A stretch of DNA of 64,000 bases from Pectobacterium aroidearum (GTDB lineage: Bacteria > Pseudomonadota > Gammaproteobacteria > Enterobacterales > Enterobacteriaceae), in assembly GCF_041228105.1 (NCBI RefSeq), contig NZ_CP166097.1:2852001-2916000 (forward strand). The letters run 5' to 3'. The stretch's first letter is position 1. Every line of letters starts with the position of its first letter. Of the stretch, positions 38,438 to 50,750 are shown in pieces. The notes under the pieces were generated by a model. The model did not search any database. It saw only the letters and a program-made list of their open reading frames with translations, and was not told the DNA's origin. Made by a program: the position numbers and the translations under genes.

Positions 38438-38876
38438 GCCCCATGTGACAGTGGCCTGTGTGGTACAGGCCGAAAACCATTTTCTGGTCGTCGAAGAGTT
38501 GATTAACGATAAATTATTGTGGAACCAGCCGGCAGGCCATCTGGAGGCGGACGAAACGCTGATTCAGGCAGCAAGCCGTGAGCTGTGGGAAGAAACCGGC
38601 ATTCAGGCCACGCCGCAGAGTTTCTTACGTCTGCACCAATGGATCGCGCCCGACAGCACGCCCTTTTTACGCTTTTGCTTCGCACTCGATCTGCCTGAGC
38701 GGGCCGCAACCCAGCCGCATGACAGTGATATCGAATGCTGCCGCTGGCTGACCGCCGAGGAAATTCTGCATTCTCGCCAGCTTCGTTCGCCGCTGGTGGC
38801 TGAAAGTATCCGCTGCTATCAGCAGCCAGAACGCTATCCGTTAACGGTACTGGGCGCGTTCAACTGGCCGTTCTAG
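38430..38876 (+). CDS. nudJ: Nudix hydrolase, phosphatase NudJ
   Basis: The 148-residue product contains a full Nudix box, [20 protein letters not shown] followed by TGI. NudJ hydrolyses thiamine pyrophosphate, HMP pyrophosphate and nucleoside di- and triphosphates in vitro. It overlaps the rluE stop codon by 8 bases and precedes mnmA, as in E. coli. Confidence 0.93.
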   Translation: MFKPHVTVACVVQAENHFLVVEELINDKLLWNQPAGHLEADETLIQAASRELWEETGIQATPQSFLRLHQWIAPDSTPFLRFCFALDLPERAATQPHDSDIECCRWLTAEEILHSRQLRSPLVAESIRCYQQPERYPLTVLGAFNWPF

Positions 38877-39014
38877 GTATTCTGCTATTCCTGCCAGGCT
38901 CGAGCGAGCCAGCGCATGGCAGGAATAGCGATGCAGCCCTCGGTTCAACATGCTAAAATACGCCGCTTGTTTTTCGCATCAATGCGTCAGTAAATTTCAG
39001 TTCGTGAGACTTCC

Positions 39015-40121
39015 ATGTCAGATAACAGCCAGAAAAAAGTGATTGTCGGTATGTCCGGCGGTGTTGATTCCTCCGTTTCCGCTTACCTGTTACAGCAACA
39101 GGGCTATCATGTTGAAGGCCTGTTCATGAAGAACTGGGAAGAGGACGACGACACGGAATATTGCTCAGCAGCCACTGACCTCGCCGATGCGCAGGCCGTT
39201 TGCGACAAGCTGGGTATCGAGTTGCATACCGTCAACTTTGCCGCTGAATATTGGGACAACGTGTTTGAACTCTTCCTTGAAGAATACAAAGCGGGCCGTA
39301 CTCCCAATCCCGATATCCTGTGCAATAAAGAAATCAAATTCAAAGCCTTCCTGGAATTCGCCGCCGAGGATCTCGGAGCCGACTACATCGCGACAGGTCA
39401 CTATGTTCGTCGTCACGACGTTGACGGCAAAAGCCGTTTGCTACGCGGCATGGACGGCAACAAAGACCAGAGCTATTTTCTTTATACGCTGAGCCACGAG
39501 CAGATCGCACAAAGTCTGTTCCCCGTCGGCGAACTGGAAAAACCGCAGGTGCGCAAGATCGCCGAAGAGCTCGAGCTGGCAACCGCGAAGAAGAAAGACT
39601 CTACCGGTATCTGCTTTATCGGCGAGCGCAAATTCACTGATTTTCTGGCGCGCTACCTGCCCGCACAGCCGGGTCCGATTCTGTCCGTCGACGACAACAA
39701 ACCGATGGGACAACATCAAGGGCTGATGTACCACACGCTAGGACAGCGCAAAGGCTTGGGCATCGGCGGCGTCAAAGATGGCGGCGAAGATCCTTGGTAC
39801 GTGGTGGATAAAGATGTCGCCAACAATATTCTGTATGTCGCACAGGGCCACGAACACCCTCGCCTGATGTCGCACGGCTTAATCGCACAGCAGTTGCATT
39901 GGGTTGACCGTCAGCCGCTAACCGCTGAATTACGTTGTACGGTGAAAACCCGTTACCGTCAGGCGGACATCCCTTGCACCGTCACGCCGCTTGGTGACGA
40001 TCGTATTACCGTGCGTTTTGATGAGCCCGTTGCAGCCGTAACGCCCGGCCAATCCGCCGTTTTTTATCTGGACGACGTGTGCCTTGGCGGCGGCATCATT
40101 GAAGAACGCTTACAGGAGTAA
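39015..40121 (+). CDS. mnmA: tRNA-specific 2-thiouridylase MnmA
   Basis: The 368-residue product makes 2-thiouridine at wobble position 34 of tRNA-Lys, -Glu and -Gln using sulfur delivered by the TusE relay. It shows the PP-loop SGGVDSS (residues 14-20), Cys103 in ILCNKEIKF and Cys200 in [11 protein letters not shown], the two catalytic cysteines. The C-terminal beta-barrel is complete. hflD starts 2 bases after its stop codon, so they form an operon. Confidence 0.97.
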   Translation: MSDNSQKKVIVGMSGGVDSSVSAYLLQQQGYHVEGLFMKNWEEDDDTEYCSAATDLADAQAVCDKLGIELHTVNFAAEYWDNVFELFLEEYKAGRTPNPDILCNKEIKFKAFLEFAAEDLGADYIATGHYVRRHDVDGKSRLLRGMDGNKDQSYFLYTLSHEQIAQSLFPVGELEKPQVRKIAEELELATAKKKDSTGICFIGERKFTDFLARYLPAQPGPILSVDDNKPMGQHQGLMYHTLGQRKGLGIGGVKDGGEDPWYVVDKDVANNILYVAQGHEHPRLMSHGLIAQQLHWVDRQPLTAELRCTVKTRYRQADIPCTVTPLGDDRITVRFDEPVAAVTPGQSAVFYLDDVCLGGGIIEERLQE

Positions 40122-40123
40122 CC

Positions 40124-40762
40124 GTGGCTAAGAATTATTATGAGATTACGCTGGCGTTAGCGGGCATTTGCCAATCAGCGCATATCGTCCAGCAGTTGGC
40201 CCATACGGGTCACTGTAATAACGATGTGCTGCATACCTCGCTGAACAGCGTGTTGAACCTCAATCCGTCGTCCACGCTGGCCGTTTACGGTAATGACGAG
40301 CAAAACCTGAAAGTTGGGTTGGAAACGCTGTTAGGCATTCTGAACACCAGCAGTAATAAAGGCGCGGGGGCTGAATTATCACGCTATGCCTTCAGCCTGA
40401 TTGCGTTAGAACGCAAGCTGAAAGCAAAACCTGCCGCGCTTGACGAATTGGGCAAACGCATCGGGCAGTTAGAGCGCCAGTTGGAGCATTTTGACCTGCT
40501 TTCCGAAACGATTGTGAGCGCACTGGCGGCGATTTACGTAGATGTCATCAGTACGCTGGGGCCACGTATTCAGGTTACCGGTTCACCGGAAGTGCTGAAA
40601 AACAGTCAGGTGCAGGCGAAAGTGCGCGCTGCGCTGCTGGCCGGTATCCGCTCTGCGGTACTCTGGCAGCAAATTGGCGGCGGGCGCTTGCAGTTGATGT
40701 TTTCACGCGGCCAGTTGGTCAAAGAAGCGAAACAGATATTGGCGCGTTGCCCATCCGTTTGA
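40124..40762 (+). CDS. hflD: High frequency lysogenization protein HflD
   Basis: The 212-residue product starts with GTG ([18 protein letters not shown]) 2 bases after mnmA and matches E. coli HflD in length and sequence. It is mostly helical and associates with the inner membrane. In E. coli it binds phage lambda CII and affects the choice between lysis and lysogeny; its cellular role is otherwise unclear. purB follows, as in E. coli. Confidence 0.95.
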   Translation: MAKNYYEITLALAGICQSAHIVQQLAHTGHCNNDVLHTSLNSVLNLNPSSTLAVYGNDEQNLKVGLETLLGILNTSSNKGAGAELSRYAFSLIALERKLKAKPAALDELGKRIGQLERQLEHFDLLSETIVSALAAIYVDVISTLGPRIQVTGSPEVLKNSQVQAKVRAALLAGIRSAVLWQQIGGGRLQLMFSRGQLVKEAKQILARCPSV

Positions 40763-40826
40763 TGGTATTCTTGCCGCTATGCCTGACGTTGGTGTGATTA
40801 ACGCCAACGTCACTAAACCCGTTGCT

Positions 40827-42283
<1,457 letters not shown>

Positions 42284-42313
42284 CCGTTCTCAATCCCGAT
42301 CGCAACCTCTCTC

Positions 42314-42338
42314 TGGCGGGCGCCCTGCCCGCCAATTT
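42314..42338 (+). terminator. Rho-independent terminator after purB
   Basis: TGGCGGGC-N5-GCCCGCCA is followed by ATTTT. It starts 31 bases after the purB stop codon and isolates phoPQ from purB. Confidence 0.85.
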
Positions 42339-42363
42339 TGTATAAGACCAAGCATTTCCAGCC

Positions 42364-42397
42364 TGTTTAAACCCGGTTTACCCTCCCTGTGGATAAT
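42364..42397 (+). promoter_or_regulatory. PhoP-dependent promoter of phoPQ
   Basis: TGTTTA-N5-GGTTTA (42364-42380) fits the PhoP box (T/G)GTTTA-N5-(T/G)GTTTA perfectly. GATAAT (42392-42397) follows after 11 bases, the spacing typical of PhoP-activated promoters where the box replaces the -35 element. Transcription would start near 42404, leaving a leader of about 260 bases. Autoregulation of phoPQ is known in enterobacteria. Confidence 0.82.
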
Positions 42398-42499
42398 TTA
42401 GCAAATAAAATAAATAGCTTTCTCTGCGTATAATGTTGATACGCGGAAGTAGCAGTGGCATACGTGAAAGATAGCGTGCATAAAAGTATTTCGAATACA

Positions 42500-42633
42500 A
42501 TTCCCTAAATCATTCAAGTTGCAAGACAAAACGTCTACGTTTTGAACAACGTAACGCGCTGCCCCGCAAGGGCGAAGCTCAGAGATGAGCCAAGTATTGC
42601 TAACACACATGCAGCTTGAAGCATGACGGGAAT
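42500..42633. repeat. Palindrome-ended intergenic repeat, family A, copy 2
   Basis: The 134-base element has inverted ends: the left begins ATTCCCTAAATCATTCAAGT and the right, read inverted, ATTCCCGTCATGCTTCAAGC. Over 24 bases the ends agree at 18 positions. The interior matches 6938-7073. It lies between the PhoP-dependent promoter and the phoP start codon, so it would be transcribed as part of the phoP leader. Confidence 0.75.
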
Positions 42634-42665
42634 ATGACCCTATCTATTCGACAGAGGATATAACG

Positions 42666-43355
42666 ATGCGGATTCTGGTCGTTGAAGATAATGTATTATT
42701 GCGTCATCACTTAACCGTTCAGATGAACGAAATGGGGCATCAGGTTGACGCCGCGTCTGACGCCAAAGAAGCGGATTACTTCCTGCATGAGAATATGCCG
42801 GACATCGCGATTGTCGATCTCGGGTTGCCCGATGAAGATGGCATGAGCATGATTCGCCGCTGGCGCACTCATCAGGTCAAACTCCCGATTCTGGTGCTGA
42901 CGGCCCGTGAAGGCTGGCAGGACAAAGTGGCCGTGCTGGAAGCGGGAGCGGACGATTACGTGACGAAACCGTTCCATATGGAAGAGGTCGTTGCGCGCCT
43001 GCAGGCGCTGATGCGGCGCAACAGCGGCCTGGCATCGCAAGTCATCAGCCTGCCGCCCTTTGAGATCGACTTATCGCGCCGCGAACTGGTGATCCACGGT
43101 TCGCCTATCAAGCTCACCGCGTTCGAATACACCATTATCGAGACACTGATTCGCAACAAAGGAAAAGTCGTCAGCAAAGAGTCGCTGATGTTACAGCTGT
43201 ACCCGGATGCAGAACTGCGGGAAAGTCATACCATCGACGTGCTGATGGGGCGACTGCGTAAGAAAATTCAGCAGGCTGAAGCGCCAGATGTGATCACTAC
43301 CGTGCGTGGACAAGGATATCGTTTTGATATTGATACGCCGTCAGGCTCAGTATGA
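42666..43355 (+). CDS. phoP: Response regulator PhoP
   Basis: The 229-residue product is an OmpR-family regulator. The receiver domain has Asp51 in [12 protein letters not shown] and the conserved Lys in DDYVTKPF; the winged-helix DNA-binding domain ends [11 protein letters not shown]. With PhoQ it responds to low magnesium, acid and antimicrobial peptides, and in soft-rot bacteria it influences virulence enzymes. It overlaps phoQ by 4 bases (ATGA). A PhoP box stands 286 bases upstream, and a repeat element lies in its leader. Confidence 0.97.
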   Translation: MRILVVEDNVLLRHHLTVQMNEMGHQVDAASDAKEADYFLHENMPDIAIVDLGLPDEDGMSMIRRWRTHQVKLPILVLTAREGWQDKVAVLEAGADDYVTKPFHMEEVVARLQALMRRNSGLASQVISLPPFEIDLSRRELVIHGSPIKLTAFEYTIIETLIRNKGKVVSKESLMLQLYPDAELRESHTIDVLMGRLRKKIQQAEAPDVITTVRGQGYRFDIDTPSGSV

Positions 43356-44806
43356 GTGATAAGAGGCTGCCCTTCTCGCTTCGTATTCGTTTTTTACTCG
43401 CGACAGCGGCCATCGTGCTGGCGTTGTCGCTAGCCTATGGTGTCGTCGCCATTATCGGCTACAGCGTCAACTTTGATAAAACCTCATTCCGCCTGCTGCG
43501 CGGTGAGAGTAACCTCTACTACAGTCTCGCACAGTGGCGCGATAACCAACTGAACATCATCACGCCGCCCGACGTTGATATCAACTTTCCCACACTGGTG
43601 TTGATATACGATGAACACGGCAACATGATCTGGCGTGAAAAGCACGTTCCTGAGCTGGAAGCGCTTATCAAACCAGAATGGCTGAATAAAACGGCCTATC
43701 ATGAGTTGGATACCGACACCGATACCAGCAGTGCGGTACTCACGGGCAACACCTTGCTGCTGAGCAGTCTGCGAGCGCTGAACGGCACACAAAGCAATGC
43801 GCTAACGCACTCCATCGCCGTGAACGTTTATCCAAAGACCGATCATCTTCCCTCCATCACGATTGTTGTTGTCGATCGCATTCCGCAAGAGCTTCAGCAG
43901 CAAGACGTCGTATGGGAATGGTTCAGCTATGTGTTGATCGCCAACCTGCTGCTGGTGCTTCCCCTGCTGTGGCTGGGCGCTCACTGGAGCCTGCGCCCTA
44001 TTCAGCACTTGGTAAAACAGATTGCCGAGCTGGAAAAAGGCACGCGCGAACAGCTGGATGAAAATCCGCCGCGAGAGTTGTTCAGTCTGGTGAAGAACCT
44101 GAATATCCTGCTGAATAACGAACGCCAGCGTTACCATAAGTACCGCACAACGCTCACCGACCTCACCCACAGTCTGAAAACGCCACTGGCCGTCTTACAG
44201 ACCACGTTACGCGCGCTGCGTACCGGTAAAGAGATCACTATCGATCAGGCTGAGCCCATTATGCTGTCGCAGATCAGCCGCATCTCGCAGCAGATAGGTT
44301 ATTACCTGCATCGTGCCAGCGTGCGTTCCGAACATAATTTACTGATACGTGAGGTACACTCGGTTCCGGCGCTGCTGGATGGCCTGTGTTCCGCGCTGAA
44401 TAAGGTGTATCAACGCAAAGGTGTGGTGTTGACGCTCGATATACCGCCCGAGCTCACTTTCGTCGGTGAGAAGAATGACTTCATGGAAGTGCTGGGCAAT
44501 ATTCTGGATAACGCCTGTAAGTATTGTCTGGAATTTGTCGAAATTAGCGTGCAGTACTCCGATCACAAGCTGCATCTGATTGTCGATGACGATGGTCCTG
44601 GCATCCATGAGAGCAAACGAGAAATGATTTTCCTGCGTGGGCAACGCGCTGACCGCATGCGCCCAGGGCAAGGTATCGGCCTTGCCGTCGCCGTCGAAAT
44701 TATCGAACAGTATCAGGGTGAGATCCTCATCAGCGACAGCGCACTGGGCGGCGCCCGAGTCGAAGCCATTTTCTCTCGCCAGAACCTGAGTCAGAATGAG
44801 GGGTGA
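43352..44806 (+). CDS. phoQ: Sensor histidine kinase PhoQ
   Basis: The 484-residue product has two transmembrane helices (near 15-38 and 190-212) bounding a periplasmic PAS-like sensor, a HAMP domain, the dimerisation helix with phosphoacceptor His273 in [10 protein letters not shown], and an ATPase domain ([29 protein letters not shown]). The metal-sensing acidic patch appears as [10 protein letters not shown] instead of the EDDDDAE run of E. coli, so divalent cation sensing may be tuned differently. It is translationally coupled to phoP. roxA follows, as in E. coli. Confidence 0.96.
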   Translation: MSDKRLPFSLRIRFLLATAAIVLALSLAYGVVAIIGYSVNFDKTSFRLLRGESNLYYSLAQWRDNQLNIITPPDVDINFPTLVLIYDEHGNMIWREKHVPELEALIKPEWLNKTAYHELDTDTDTSSAVLTGNTLLLSSLRALNGTQSNALTHSIAVNVYPKTDHLPSITIVVVDRIPQELQQQDVVWEWFSYVLIANLLLVLPLLWLGAHWSLRPIQHLVKQIAELEKGTREQLDENPPRELFSLVKNLNILLNNERQRYHKYRTTLTDLTHSLKTPLAVLQTTLRALRTGKEITIDQAEPIMLSQISRISQQIGYYLHRASVRSEHNLLIREVHSVPALLDGLCSALNKVYQRKGVVLTLDIPPELTFVGEKNDFMEVLGNILDNACKYCLEFVEISVQYSDHKLHLIVDDDGPGIHESKREMIFLRGQRADRMRPGQGIGLAVAVEIIEQYQGEILISDSALGGARVEAIFSRQNLSQNEG

Positions 44807-44835
44807 AAGGCAGTACAGCGCGCGATGCTTCCGCT

Positions 44836-45031
<196 letters not shown>

Positions 45032-45137
45032 ATACTTATTGCCACAATGCGGATTGTTTTAAAATACTGATTATTTCAAGAAAAATCATGTCTTCAAGAA
45101 CAGTCATTTCCTCAAAAACGAGTTTCTGGAAAACAGT

Positions 45138-46259
45138 ATGGACTATCAGCTCAATCTCGATTGGCAGGATTTTTTAGCGAACTACTGGCAAAAGCGCCCA
45201 CTCCTGATTAAAGGCGGCTTCACGAATTTTATCGATCCGATTTCACCTGACGAACTCGCTGGTCTGGCGTTGGAAAACGAGGTCGATAGCCGTCTGGTCA
45301 GCCATCAGAACGGACGCTGGCAAGTCAGCCACGGTCCTTTCGAGAGCTACGACCATCTGGGGGAAAGTAACTGGTCGCTGCTGGTGCAGGCCGTCGATCA
45401 CTGGCATGAGCCCTCCTCTGCCTTGATGCAGCCATTTCGGCAACTGCCGGACTGGCGTACTGATGATTTGATGATTTCGTTTTCCGTTCCCGGCGGTGGC
45501 GTTGGGCCACATCTGGATCAATATGATGTTTTCATCATTCAGGGTACGGGACGTCGCCGCTGGCGCATTGGTGAAAAAATACCGATGAAGCAGCACTGTC
45601 CGCACCCAGACCTGCTGCAGGTCGAACCGTTTGAAGCCATTATTGATGAAGAACTGGAACCGGGCGATATCATCTACATTCCACCGGGTTTCCCACACGA
45701 AGGCTATTCGCTGGAGAATTCGCTGAACTACTCGGTGGGGTTCCGGGCGCCCAATGCGCGCGAGCTGGTGAGTGGTTTTGCGGACTATGTGCTTTCCCGT
45801 GAGCTCGGCAGCCATCGCTACAGCGATCCTGAGATTCCCTCCCGTGAACATATCGCCAGCGTGCTGCCGCAAGAGCTGGATGCACTGCAAAAAATGATGC
45901 TGGATTTGGTGCAGCAGCCGGAACATTTCCAGAACTGGTTTGGTGAATTCATCTCCCAGTCCCGTCATGAGCTTGACCTCTCTCCGCCGGAACCGCCTTA
46001 TCAGGCAGGCGAAGTGTATGAATATCTGCAACAGGGTGAACCGCTGCGTCGTTTAGGCGGCCTGCGTGTCATCTGCGTTGGGGATAGCTGCTTCGTTAAC
46101 GGAGAGAAAGTGAACAGTACGCACAAGGCGGCGCTGTTTGCATTAGCTGAGCACACGACTATTGATGCGGAACAACTGGGTGATGCACTGGAAGACCCTT
46201 CTTTCCTTGCGCAACTCACCGTGCTGATCAACAGCGGTTATTGGTACTTCGCGGATTAA
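45138..46259 (+). CDS. roxA: Ribosomal protein L16 arginine hydroxylase RoxA (YcfD)
   Basis: The 373-residue product is a JmjC/cupin 2-oxoglutarate oxygenase. The iron ligands are visible in PHLDQYDVF (His125, Asp127), with the third His in the PPGFPHEGYS region near residue 187. RoxA hydroxylates an arginine of ribosomal protein L16. Length and sequence match E. coli YcfD (373), and the order phoQ-roxA-pepT is the same. A perfect bidirectional terminator separates it from pepT. Confidence 0.94.
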   Translation: MDYQLNLDWQDFLANYWQKRPLLIKGGFTNFIDPISPDELAGLALENEVDSRLVSHQNGRWQVSHGPFESYDHLGESNWSLLVQAVDHWHEPSSALMQPFRQLPDWRTDDLMISFSVPGGGVGPHLDQYDVFIIQGTGRRRWRIGEKIPMKQHCPHPDLLQVEPFEAIIDEELEPGDIIYIPPGFPHEGYSLENSLNYSVGFRAPNARELVSGFADYVLSRELGSHRYSDPEIPSREHIASVLPQELDALQKMMLDLVQQPEHFQNWFGEFISQSRHELDLSPPEPPYQAGEVYEYLQQGEPLRRLGGLRVICVGDSCFVNGEKVNSTHKAALFALAEHTTIDAEQLGDALEDPSFLAQLTVLINSGYWYFAD

Positions 46260-46288
46260 GGCCAAACCTGAATAGCGGTTTACACAAC

Positions 46289-46315
46289 AATAAGGCGGGA
46301 TATTCCCGCCTTATT
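46289..46315. terminator. Bidirectional terminator between roxA and pepT
   Basis: AATAAGGCGGGA and TCCCGCCTTATT form a perfect 12-bp stem with a 3-base loop between two convergent genes. Confidence 0.88.
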
Positions 46316-46336
46316 CGTTTCTATAGAATAGAAGCG

Positions 46337-47569
46337 TTACGGCTTCGCACGCAGCGCCGTCAATTCGGCAATACGCATAATGACAGAAACCGCCTTTTCC
46401 ATGCCTTCCAGCGTGACAAATTCATGTTTGCCATGATAGTTGTAGCCGCCGGTAAACAGATTCGGGCACGGTAAGCCCTGAAATGACAGGTGTGCGCCAT
46501 CAGTGCCACCGCGAATCGGCTTCATATTCGGCTCAATATCGCAATCCCGCATCGCCTGCTGCGCCAGCGCAATAATGTGCGGATGCTGCTCAACCTGCTC
46601 ACGCATGTTGTAGTAGGTATCGGTAATCGTGACTTCAATGTAGCAATCCGGGTGCAGCCCCGCACCAACCTTCTCCGCAATATCCAGCATGGTTTTTTTA
46701 CGCTGTTCAAAGCCGTTACGGTCAAAATCCCGAACGATGTAATGCAAATCTGCACGCTCTACAGAACCTTTCATGCTGTGAAGGTGGTAGAACCCCTGGT
46801 AGCCGTCCGTTTGCTCCGGTGATTGGCTCTCTGGCACCTGCTGGTGATAGCGAGAGGCGAGCGTCAGCGCGTTAACCATCACGCCTTTGGCGCTACCGGG
46901 ATGCACATTGTTGCCCACAATTTTCACCTGAACCGAGGCGGCGTTAAAATTCTCATACTCCAGTTCCCCTACACCACCGCCGTCCACGGTATAGGCCCAT
47001 TGTGCGTTAAATGCTTTGACATCAAAGAACTGTGCGCCTTTGCCAATCTCTTCATCCGGCGTAAAGGCAACGCGAATATCGCCGTGCGGGAGCTGGCTTT
47101 TTTTCAGTCGCACCAGCGCAGTCATGATTTCCGCAATCCCCGCTTTATCATCCGCTCCCAGCAGCGTTTTGCCATCGGTGGTAATCAGCGTATGCCCCAG
47201 TAGCTGGTGCAGCACCGGGAACATCACGGGTGACAGCACTTCGTCCCCCACGCCCAAGGCAATATCGCCGCCGCGGTAGTTTTCCAGAATCTGCGGATTC
47301 ACGTTTTTGCCGCTAAAATCCGGCGACGTATCCATATGTGAAATAAAGCCGATAGCCGGAACGGGCCAGGCAACGTTAGCTGGAAGCGTCGCCATCAGGC
47401 AGCCCTGCTTGCTGAGTACAACCTGTTCAAATCCCAGTTCGAGCAATTCCTGCTGCAACGCACGCGCCAGTTTCAGTTGACCGTCGGTGCTCGGCACCTG
47501 CCGAACGCCGGATTTAGACTGTGTATCAAATGAAACGTAGTTCAAAAATCTGTCGAGTAATTTATCCAT
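46337..47569 (-). CDS. pepT: Tripeptide aminopeptidase (peptidase T)
   Basis: The 410-residue product is an M20-family zinc peptidase that removes the N-terminal residue from tripeptides in the cytoplasm. Metal and catalytic residues are visible in [35 protein letters not shown] and the late [19 protein letters not shown]. Length matches E. coli PepT (408). It is divergent from potA, as in E. coli. Confidence 0.97.
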   Translation of the reverse strand: MDKLLDRFLNYVSFDTQSKSGVRQVPSTDGQLKLARALQQELLELGFEQVVLSKQGCLMATLPANVAWPVPAIGFISHMDTSPDFSGKNVNPQILENYRGGDIALGVGDEVLSPVMFPVLHQLLGHTLITTDGKTLLGADDKAGIAEIMTALVRLKKSQLPHGDIRVAFTPDEEIGKGAQFFDVKAFNAQWAYTVDGGGVGELEYENFNAASVQVKIVGNNVHPGSAKGVMVNALTLASRYHQQVPESQSPEQTDGYQGFYHLHSMKGSVERADLHYIVRDFDRNGFEQRKKTMLDIAEKVGAGLHPDCYIEVTITDTYYNMREQVEQHPHIIALAQQAMRDCDIEPNMKPIRGGTDGAHLSFQGLPCPNLFTGGYNYHGKHEFVTLEGMEKAVSVIMRIAELTALRAKP

Positions 47570-47927
47570 CTTATTTATGCCCCCTGAACCCTGAAAGGCA
47601 TTATGGATAGGGCTACCTCGGTAGATATTGCGTCAGGTCAGTTTTTTTCCGATTTAACAAACTGTCAGATCAGAATTCAGGCCAAAAAGCGGCTGCCCCA
47701 TCACGAAGAGTGCCCAAATCAGGTAACAATCGAGAAACATATACGTAAATTCATTGGCTGAATCACCACCAGTTGGCCAGACGTAGGGCCACACAAGTTG
47801 GCGTTAAGCAACGTTTCCCGTAAAATACGGCCCTTACTACGCACGCTGTCTGAAAGGTGATAACCCTTGGTACGATCGCAACGGCGATACCGTTGATCGG
47901 CCAAATCAGGAAATAGAACGCTACCTA
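47570..47927. other. Divergent promoter region between pepT and potA
   Basis: No gene is visible in these 358 bases. The region must hold the promoters of pepT (minus) and potABCD (plus). I could not pick out a specific operator with confidence. Confidence 0.5.
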
Positions 47928-49043
47928 ATGAAAGAAAACTCCCTGGCTGTGCCGGTCGTTGAATTGCTCAACGTCCATAAAGGCTTTGATGGTAAAGACA
48001 TCATTTCACATTTTAATCTCACCATTAATAACGGTGAGTTCCTGACGATCCTCGGGCCATCCGGCTGCGGCAAAACCACCGTACTGCGCCTGATTGCCGG
48101 TCTGGAAACAGTCGATAGCGGCAATGTCATGCTGGAAAAGCAGGACATCACCCACCAGCCCGCCGAGCAGCGACACGTTAATACCGTATTTCAAAGTTAC
48201 GCCTTGTTTCCTCACCTCAGCGTGTTTGAGAACATTGCGTTTGGTCTGCGTATGCAAAAAACGCCCGCCGCAGAGATTGCACCACGCGTGATTGACGCGC
48301 TGAAAATGGTGCAGTTGGAAGAACTGGCGCAACGTCGCCCGCACCAGTTGTCCGGCGGCCAGCAACAGCGCGTGGCTATCGCCCGCGCCGTCGTCAATCA
48401 ACCAAAAGTTCTGCTGCTGGATGAATCCCTGTCCGCGCTCGATTATAAGCTGCGTAAGCAGATGCAGAATGAGCTTAAAGCGCTGCAACGTAAGCTGGGT
48501 ATCACCTTTATTTTCGTCACGCACGATCAGGAAGAAGCCCTGACCATGTCCGACCGTATCGTGGTGATGCGTGATGGACGCATCGAGCAAGACGGCACGC
48601 CGCGTGAAATCTACGAAGAACCGAAAAACCTGTTCGTCGCCAGCTTTATCGGTGAAATCAATATTTTTGATGCGATCGTACTGGAACCGTTGGACAAGCA
48701 GCGGGTTCGCGCTCAGGTCGAAGGCCACGAGTGCGTTATTACCGTCAGTTTCCCGGTCACCGTCGGCCAACACCTCAACGTGCTGCTACGACCAGAAGAT
48801 TTGCGCGTCGAAGAACTGGGCGACGGTATGCAGGCGGAAGGCATGGTGGGCTACGTGCGCGAACGCAACTATAAAGGCATGACGCTGGAATCCAATATCG
48901 AGTTGGAAAACGGCAAAATGGTCATGGTTAGCGAGTTCTTTAACGAAGACGATCCCGACTTCGACCATTCACTCAACCAGAAAGTCGACGTCACCTGGGT
49001 GGAAAGCTGGGAGGTCGTTCTGCACGATGAAGAAGTCGCGTAA
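47928..49043 (+). CDS. potA: Spermidine/putrescine ABC transporter, ATP-binding protein PotA
   Basis: The 371-residue product has an ABC ATPase domain with Walker A GPSGCGKT (43-50), signature [14 protein letters not shown] and Walker [13 protein letters not shown], followed by the C-terminal TOBE-type regulatory domain ([10 protein letters not shown]). PotA powers polyamine uptake with PotB, PotC and PotD. The last codons overlap potB by 17 bases. The N-terminus is about seven residues shorter than in E. coli. Confidence 0.96.
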   Translation: MKENSLAVPVVELLNVHKGFDGKDIISHFNLTINNGEFLTILGPSGCGKTTVLRLIAGLETVDSGNVMLEKQDITHQPAEQRHVNTVFQSYALFPHLSVFENIAFGLRMQKTPAAEIAPRVIDALKMVQLEELAQRRPHQLSGGQQQRVAIARAVVNQPKVLLLDESLSALDYKLRKQMQNELKALQRKLGITFIFVTHDQEEALTMSDRIVVMRDGRIEQDGTPREIYEEPKNLFVASFIGEINIFDAIVLEPLDKQRVRAQVEGHECVITVSFPVTVGQHLNVLLRPEDLRVEELGDGMQAEGMVGYVRERNYKGMTLESNIELENGKMVMVSEFFNEDDPDFDHSLNQKVDVTWVESWEVVLHDEEVA

Positions 49044-49887
49044 ACGCTTTCAAAACACCATTATCACACTTATCGTTGCCTGGCTGGTGCTGTTTGTTTT
49101 CCTGCCCAACCTGATGATCATCGCAACCAGCTTTCTGACGCGCGATGACACGCATTTCGTCAGTCTGGTCTTTACGCTGGAAAATTACACGCGACTGGTC
49201 GATCCGCTTTATGCATCAGTCCTGCTGCATTCGCTGAACATGGCGGTTATCGCCACGCTCTGCTGTCTGCTGCTGGGATATCCGTTTGCCTTTATTCTGG
49301 CGCGCTTACCGAAAAAAATTCAGCCACTGATGCTGTTTCTGCTGATTGTGCCCTTTTGGACCAACTCGCTGATCCGCATTTATGGGCTGAAAATCTTTCT
49401 CAGCACGCGCGGCCATCTGAATGAATTTCTGCTCTGGACTGGCCTAATTGATACGCCGCTACGGATCATGTACACCTCCGAAGCGGTCATTCTCGGCCTG
49501 ATTTACATCCTGCTGCCTTTTATGGTGCTGCCGCTCTATTCCAGCATTGAAAAGCTCGATAAATCCTACCTTGAAGCCGCTCGCGATCTGGGTGCCAATA
49601 AGTGGCAAACCTTTACTCGCGTGGTAATCCCGCTGACCATGCCGGGGATTATCGCTGGCTGCCTGCTGGTGCTGCTGCCCGCCATGGGACTGTTTTTCGT
49701 GGCCGACCTGATGGGCGGAGCCAAGAATCTGCTGATCGGTAACGTCATTAAAAGCCAGTTCCTCAATATCCGCGATTGGCCGTTTGGTGCCGCGACCAGT
49801 ATCTGCCTGACGCTGGTCATGGGCGTGCTGCTGTTTATCTACTACCGCACAGCGCGCCTGCTGAATAAAAAAGGAGAGCTGGAATGA
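49027..49887 (+). CDS. potB: Spermidine/putrescine ABC transporter, permease PotB
   Basis: The 286-residue product has six membrane helices and the permease EAA loop ([20 protein letters not shown]), which contacts PotA. It begins inside the end of potA and overlaps potC by 4 bases, showing a tightly coupled operon. Confidence 0.96.
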   Translation: MKKSRKRFQNTIITLIVAWLVLFVFLPNLMIIATSFLTRDDTHFVSLVFTLENYTRLVDPLYASVLLHSLNMAVIATLCCLLLGYPFAFILARLPKKIQPLMLFLLIVPFWTNSLIRIYGLKIFLSTRGHLNEFLLWTGLIDTPLRIMYTSEAVILGLIYILLPFMVLPLYSSIEKLDKSYLEAARDLGANKWQTFTRVVIPLTMPGIIAGCLLVLLPAMGLFFVADLMGGAKNLLIGNVIKSQFLNIRDWPFGAATSICLTLVMGVLLFIYYRTARLLNKKGELE

Positions 49888-50660
49888 CCGGACGCTTAAT
49901 CCGCGGTGGGTTTATGTCCATCATTTACGCTTACCTGTATATCCCGATCATTATTCTGATCGTGAACTCCTTTAATCAGGCACGCTTCGGCATCAACTGG
50001 CAGGGATTTACGCTGGACTGGTATCGGCTACTGATGAACAACGATAGCCTGCTTCAGGCCGCACAGCACTCACTGACGATGGCCATTTTTTCCGCAACGT
50101 TCGCGACGCTGATTGGCTCCCTGACCGCCGTCGCACTGTATCGCTATCGCTTTCGCGGCAAACCTTTTGTCGGCGGCATGCTGTTCGTGGTGATGATGTC
50201 GCCGGATATCGTTATGGCGATCTCTCTGCTGGTGCTGTTTATGCTACTGGGCATCTCGCTTGGGTTCTGGTCGCTACTGTTTTCCCACATCACGTTCTGC
50301 CTGCCGTTTGTGGTGGTCACCGTCTATTCGCGTCTGAAAGGTTTTGACGTACGGATGTTGGAAGCCGCGCGCGACCTGGGTGCCAGTGAAGTCATTATTC
50401 TGCGCAAAATCATTCTGCCGCTGGCGATGCCAGCAGTAGCGGCCAGTTGGTTGCTCAGCTTTACGCTCTCGATGGATGACGTGGTGGTTTCCTCGTTTGT
50501 CACCGGCCCCGCGTATGAAATTCTGCCGTTGAAGATTTACTCGATGGTTAAGGTTGGCGTCTCCCCTGAAGTCAACGCGCTGGCGACGATTTTGCTTATT
50601 CTATCGCTCGTGCTGGTGCTCAGTAGCCAGCTGATTTTACGTGACCGCACCGGAAAATAA
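49884..50660 (+). CDS. potC: Spermidine/putrescine ABC transporter, permease PotC
   Basis: The 258-residue product has six membrane helices and the EAA loop [20 protein letters not shown]. With PotB it forms the channel of the polyamine importer. The ATG overlaps the potB stop (ATGA). Confidence 0.96.
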   Translation: MTGRLIRGGFMSIIYAYLYIPIIILIVNSFNQARFGINWQGFTLDWYRLLMNNDSLLQAAQHSLTMAIFSATFATLIGSLTAVALYRYRFRGKPFVGGMLFVVMMSPDIVMAISLLVLFMLLGISLGFWSLLFSHITFCLPFVVVTVYSRLKGFDVRMLEAARDLGASEVIILRKIILPLAMPAVAASWLLSFTLSMDDVVVSSFVTGPAYEILPLKIYSMVKVGVSPEVNALATILLILSLVLVLSSQLILRDRTGK

Positions 50661-50750
50661 GGCAGCGACTCACGCGATGAATACCGCTATTTTCATACCG
50701 TTTGACATCAAGCAGGTATTTTCTTTGGGACCTATATGGAGGTAAATATA

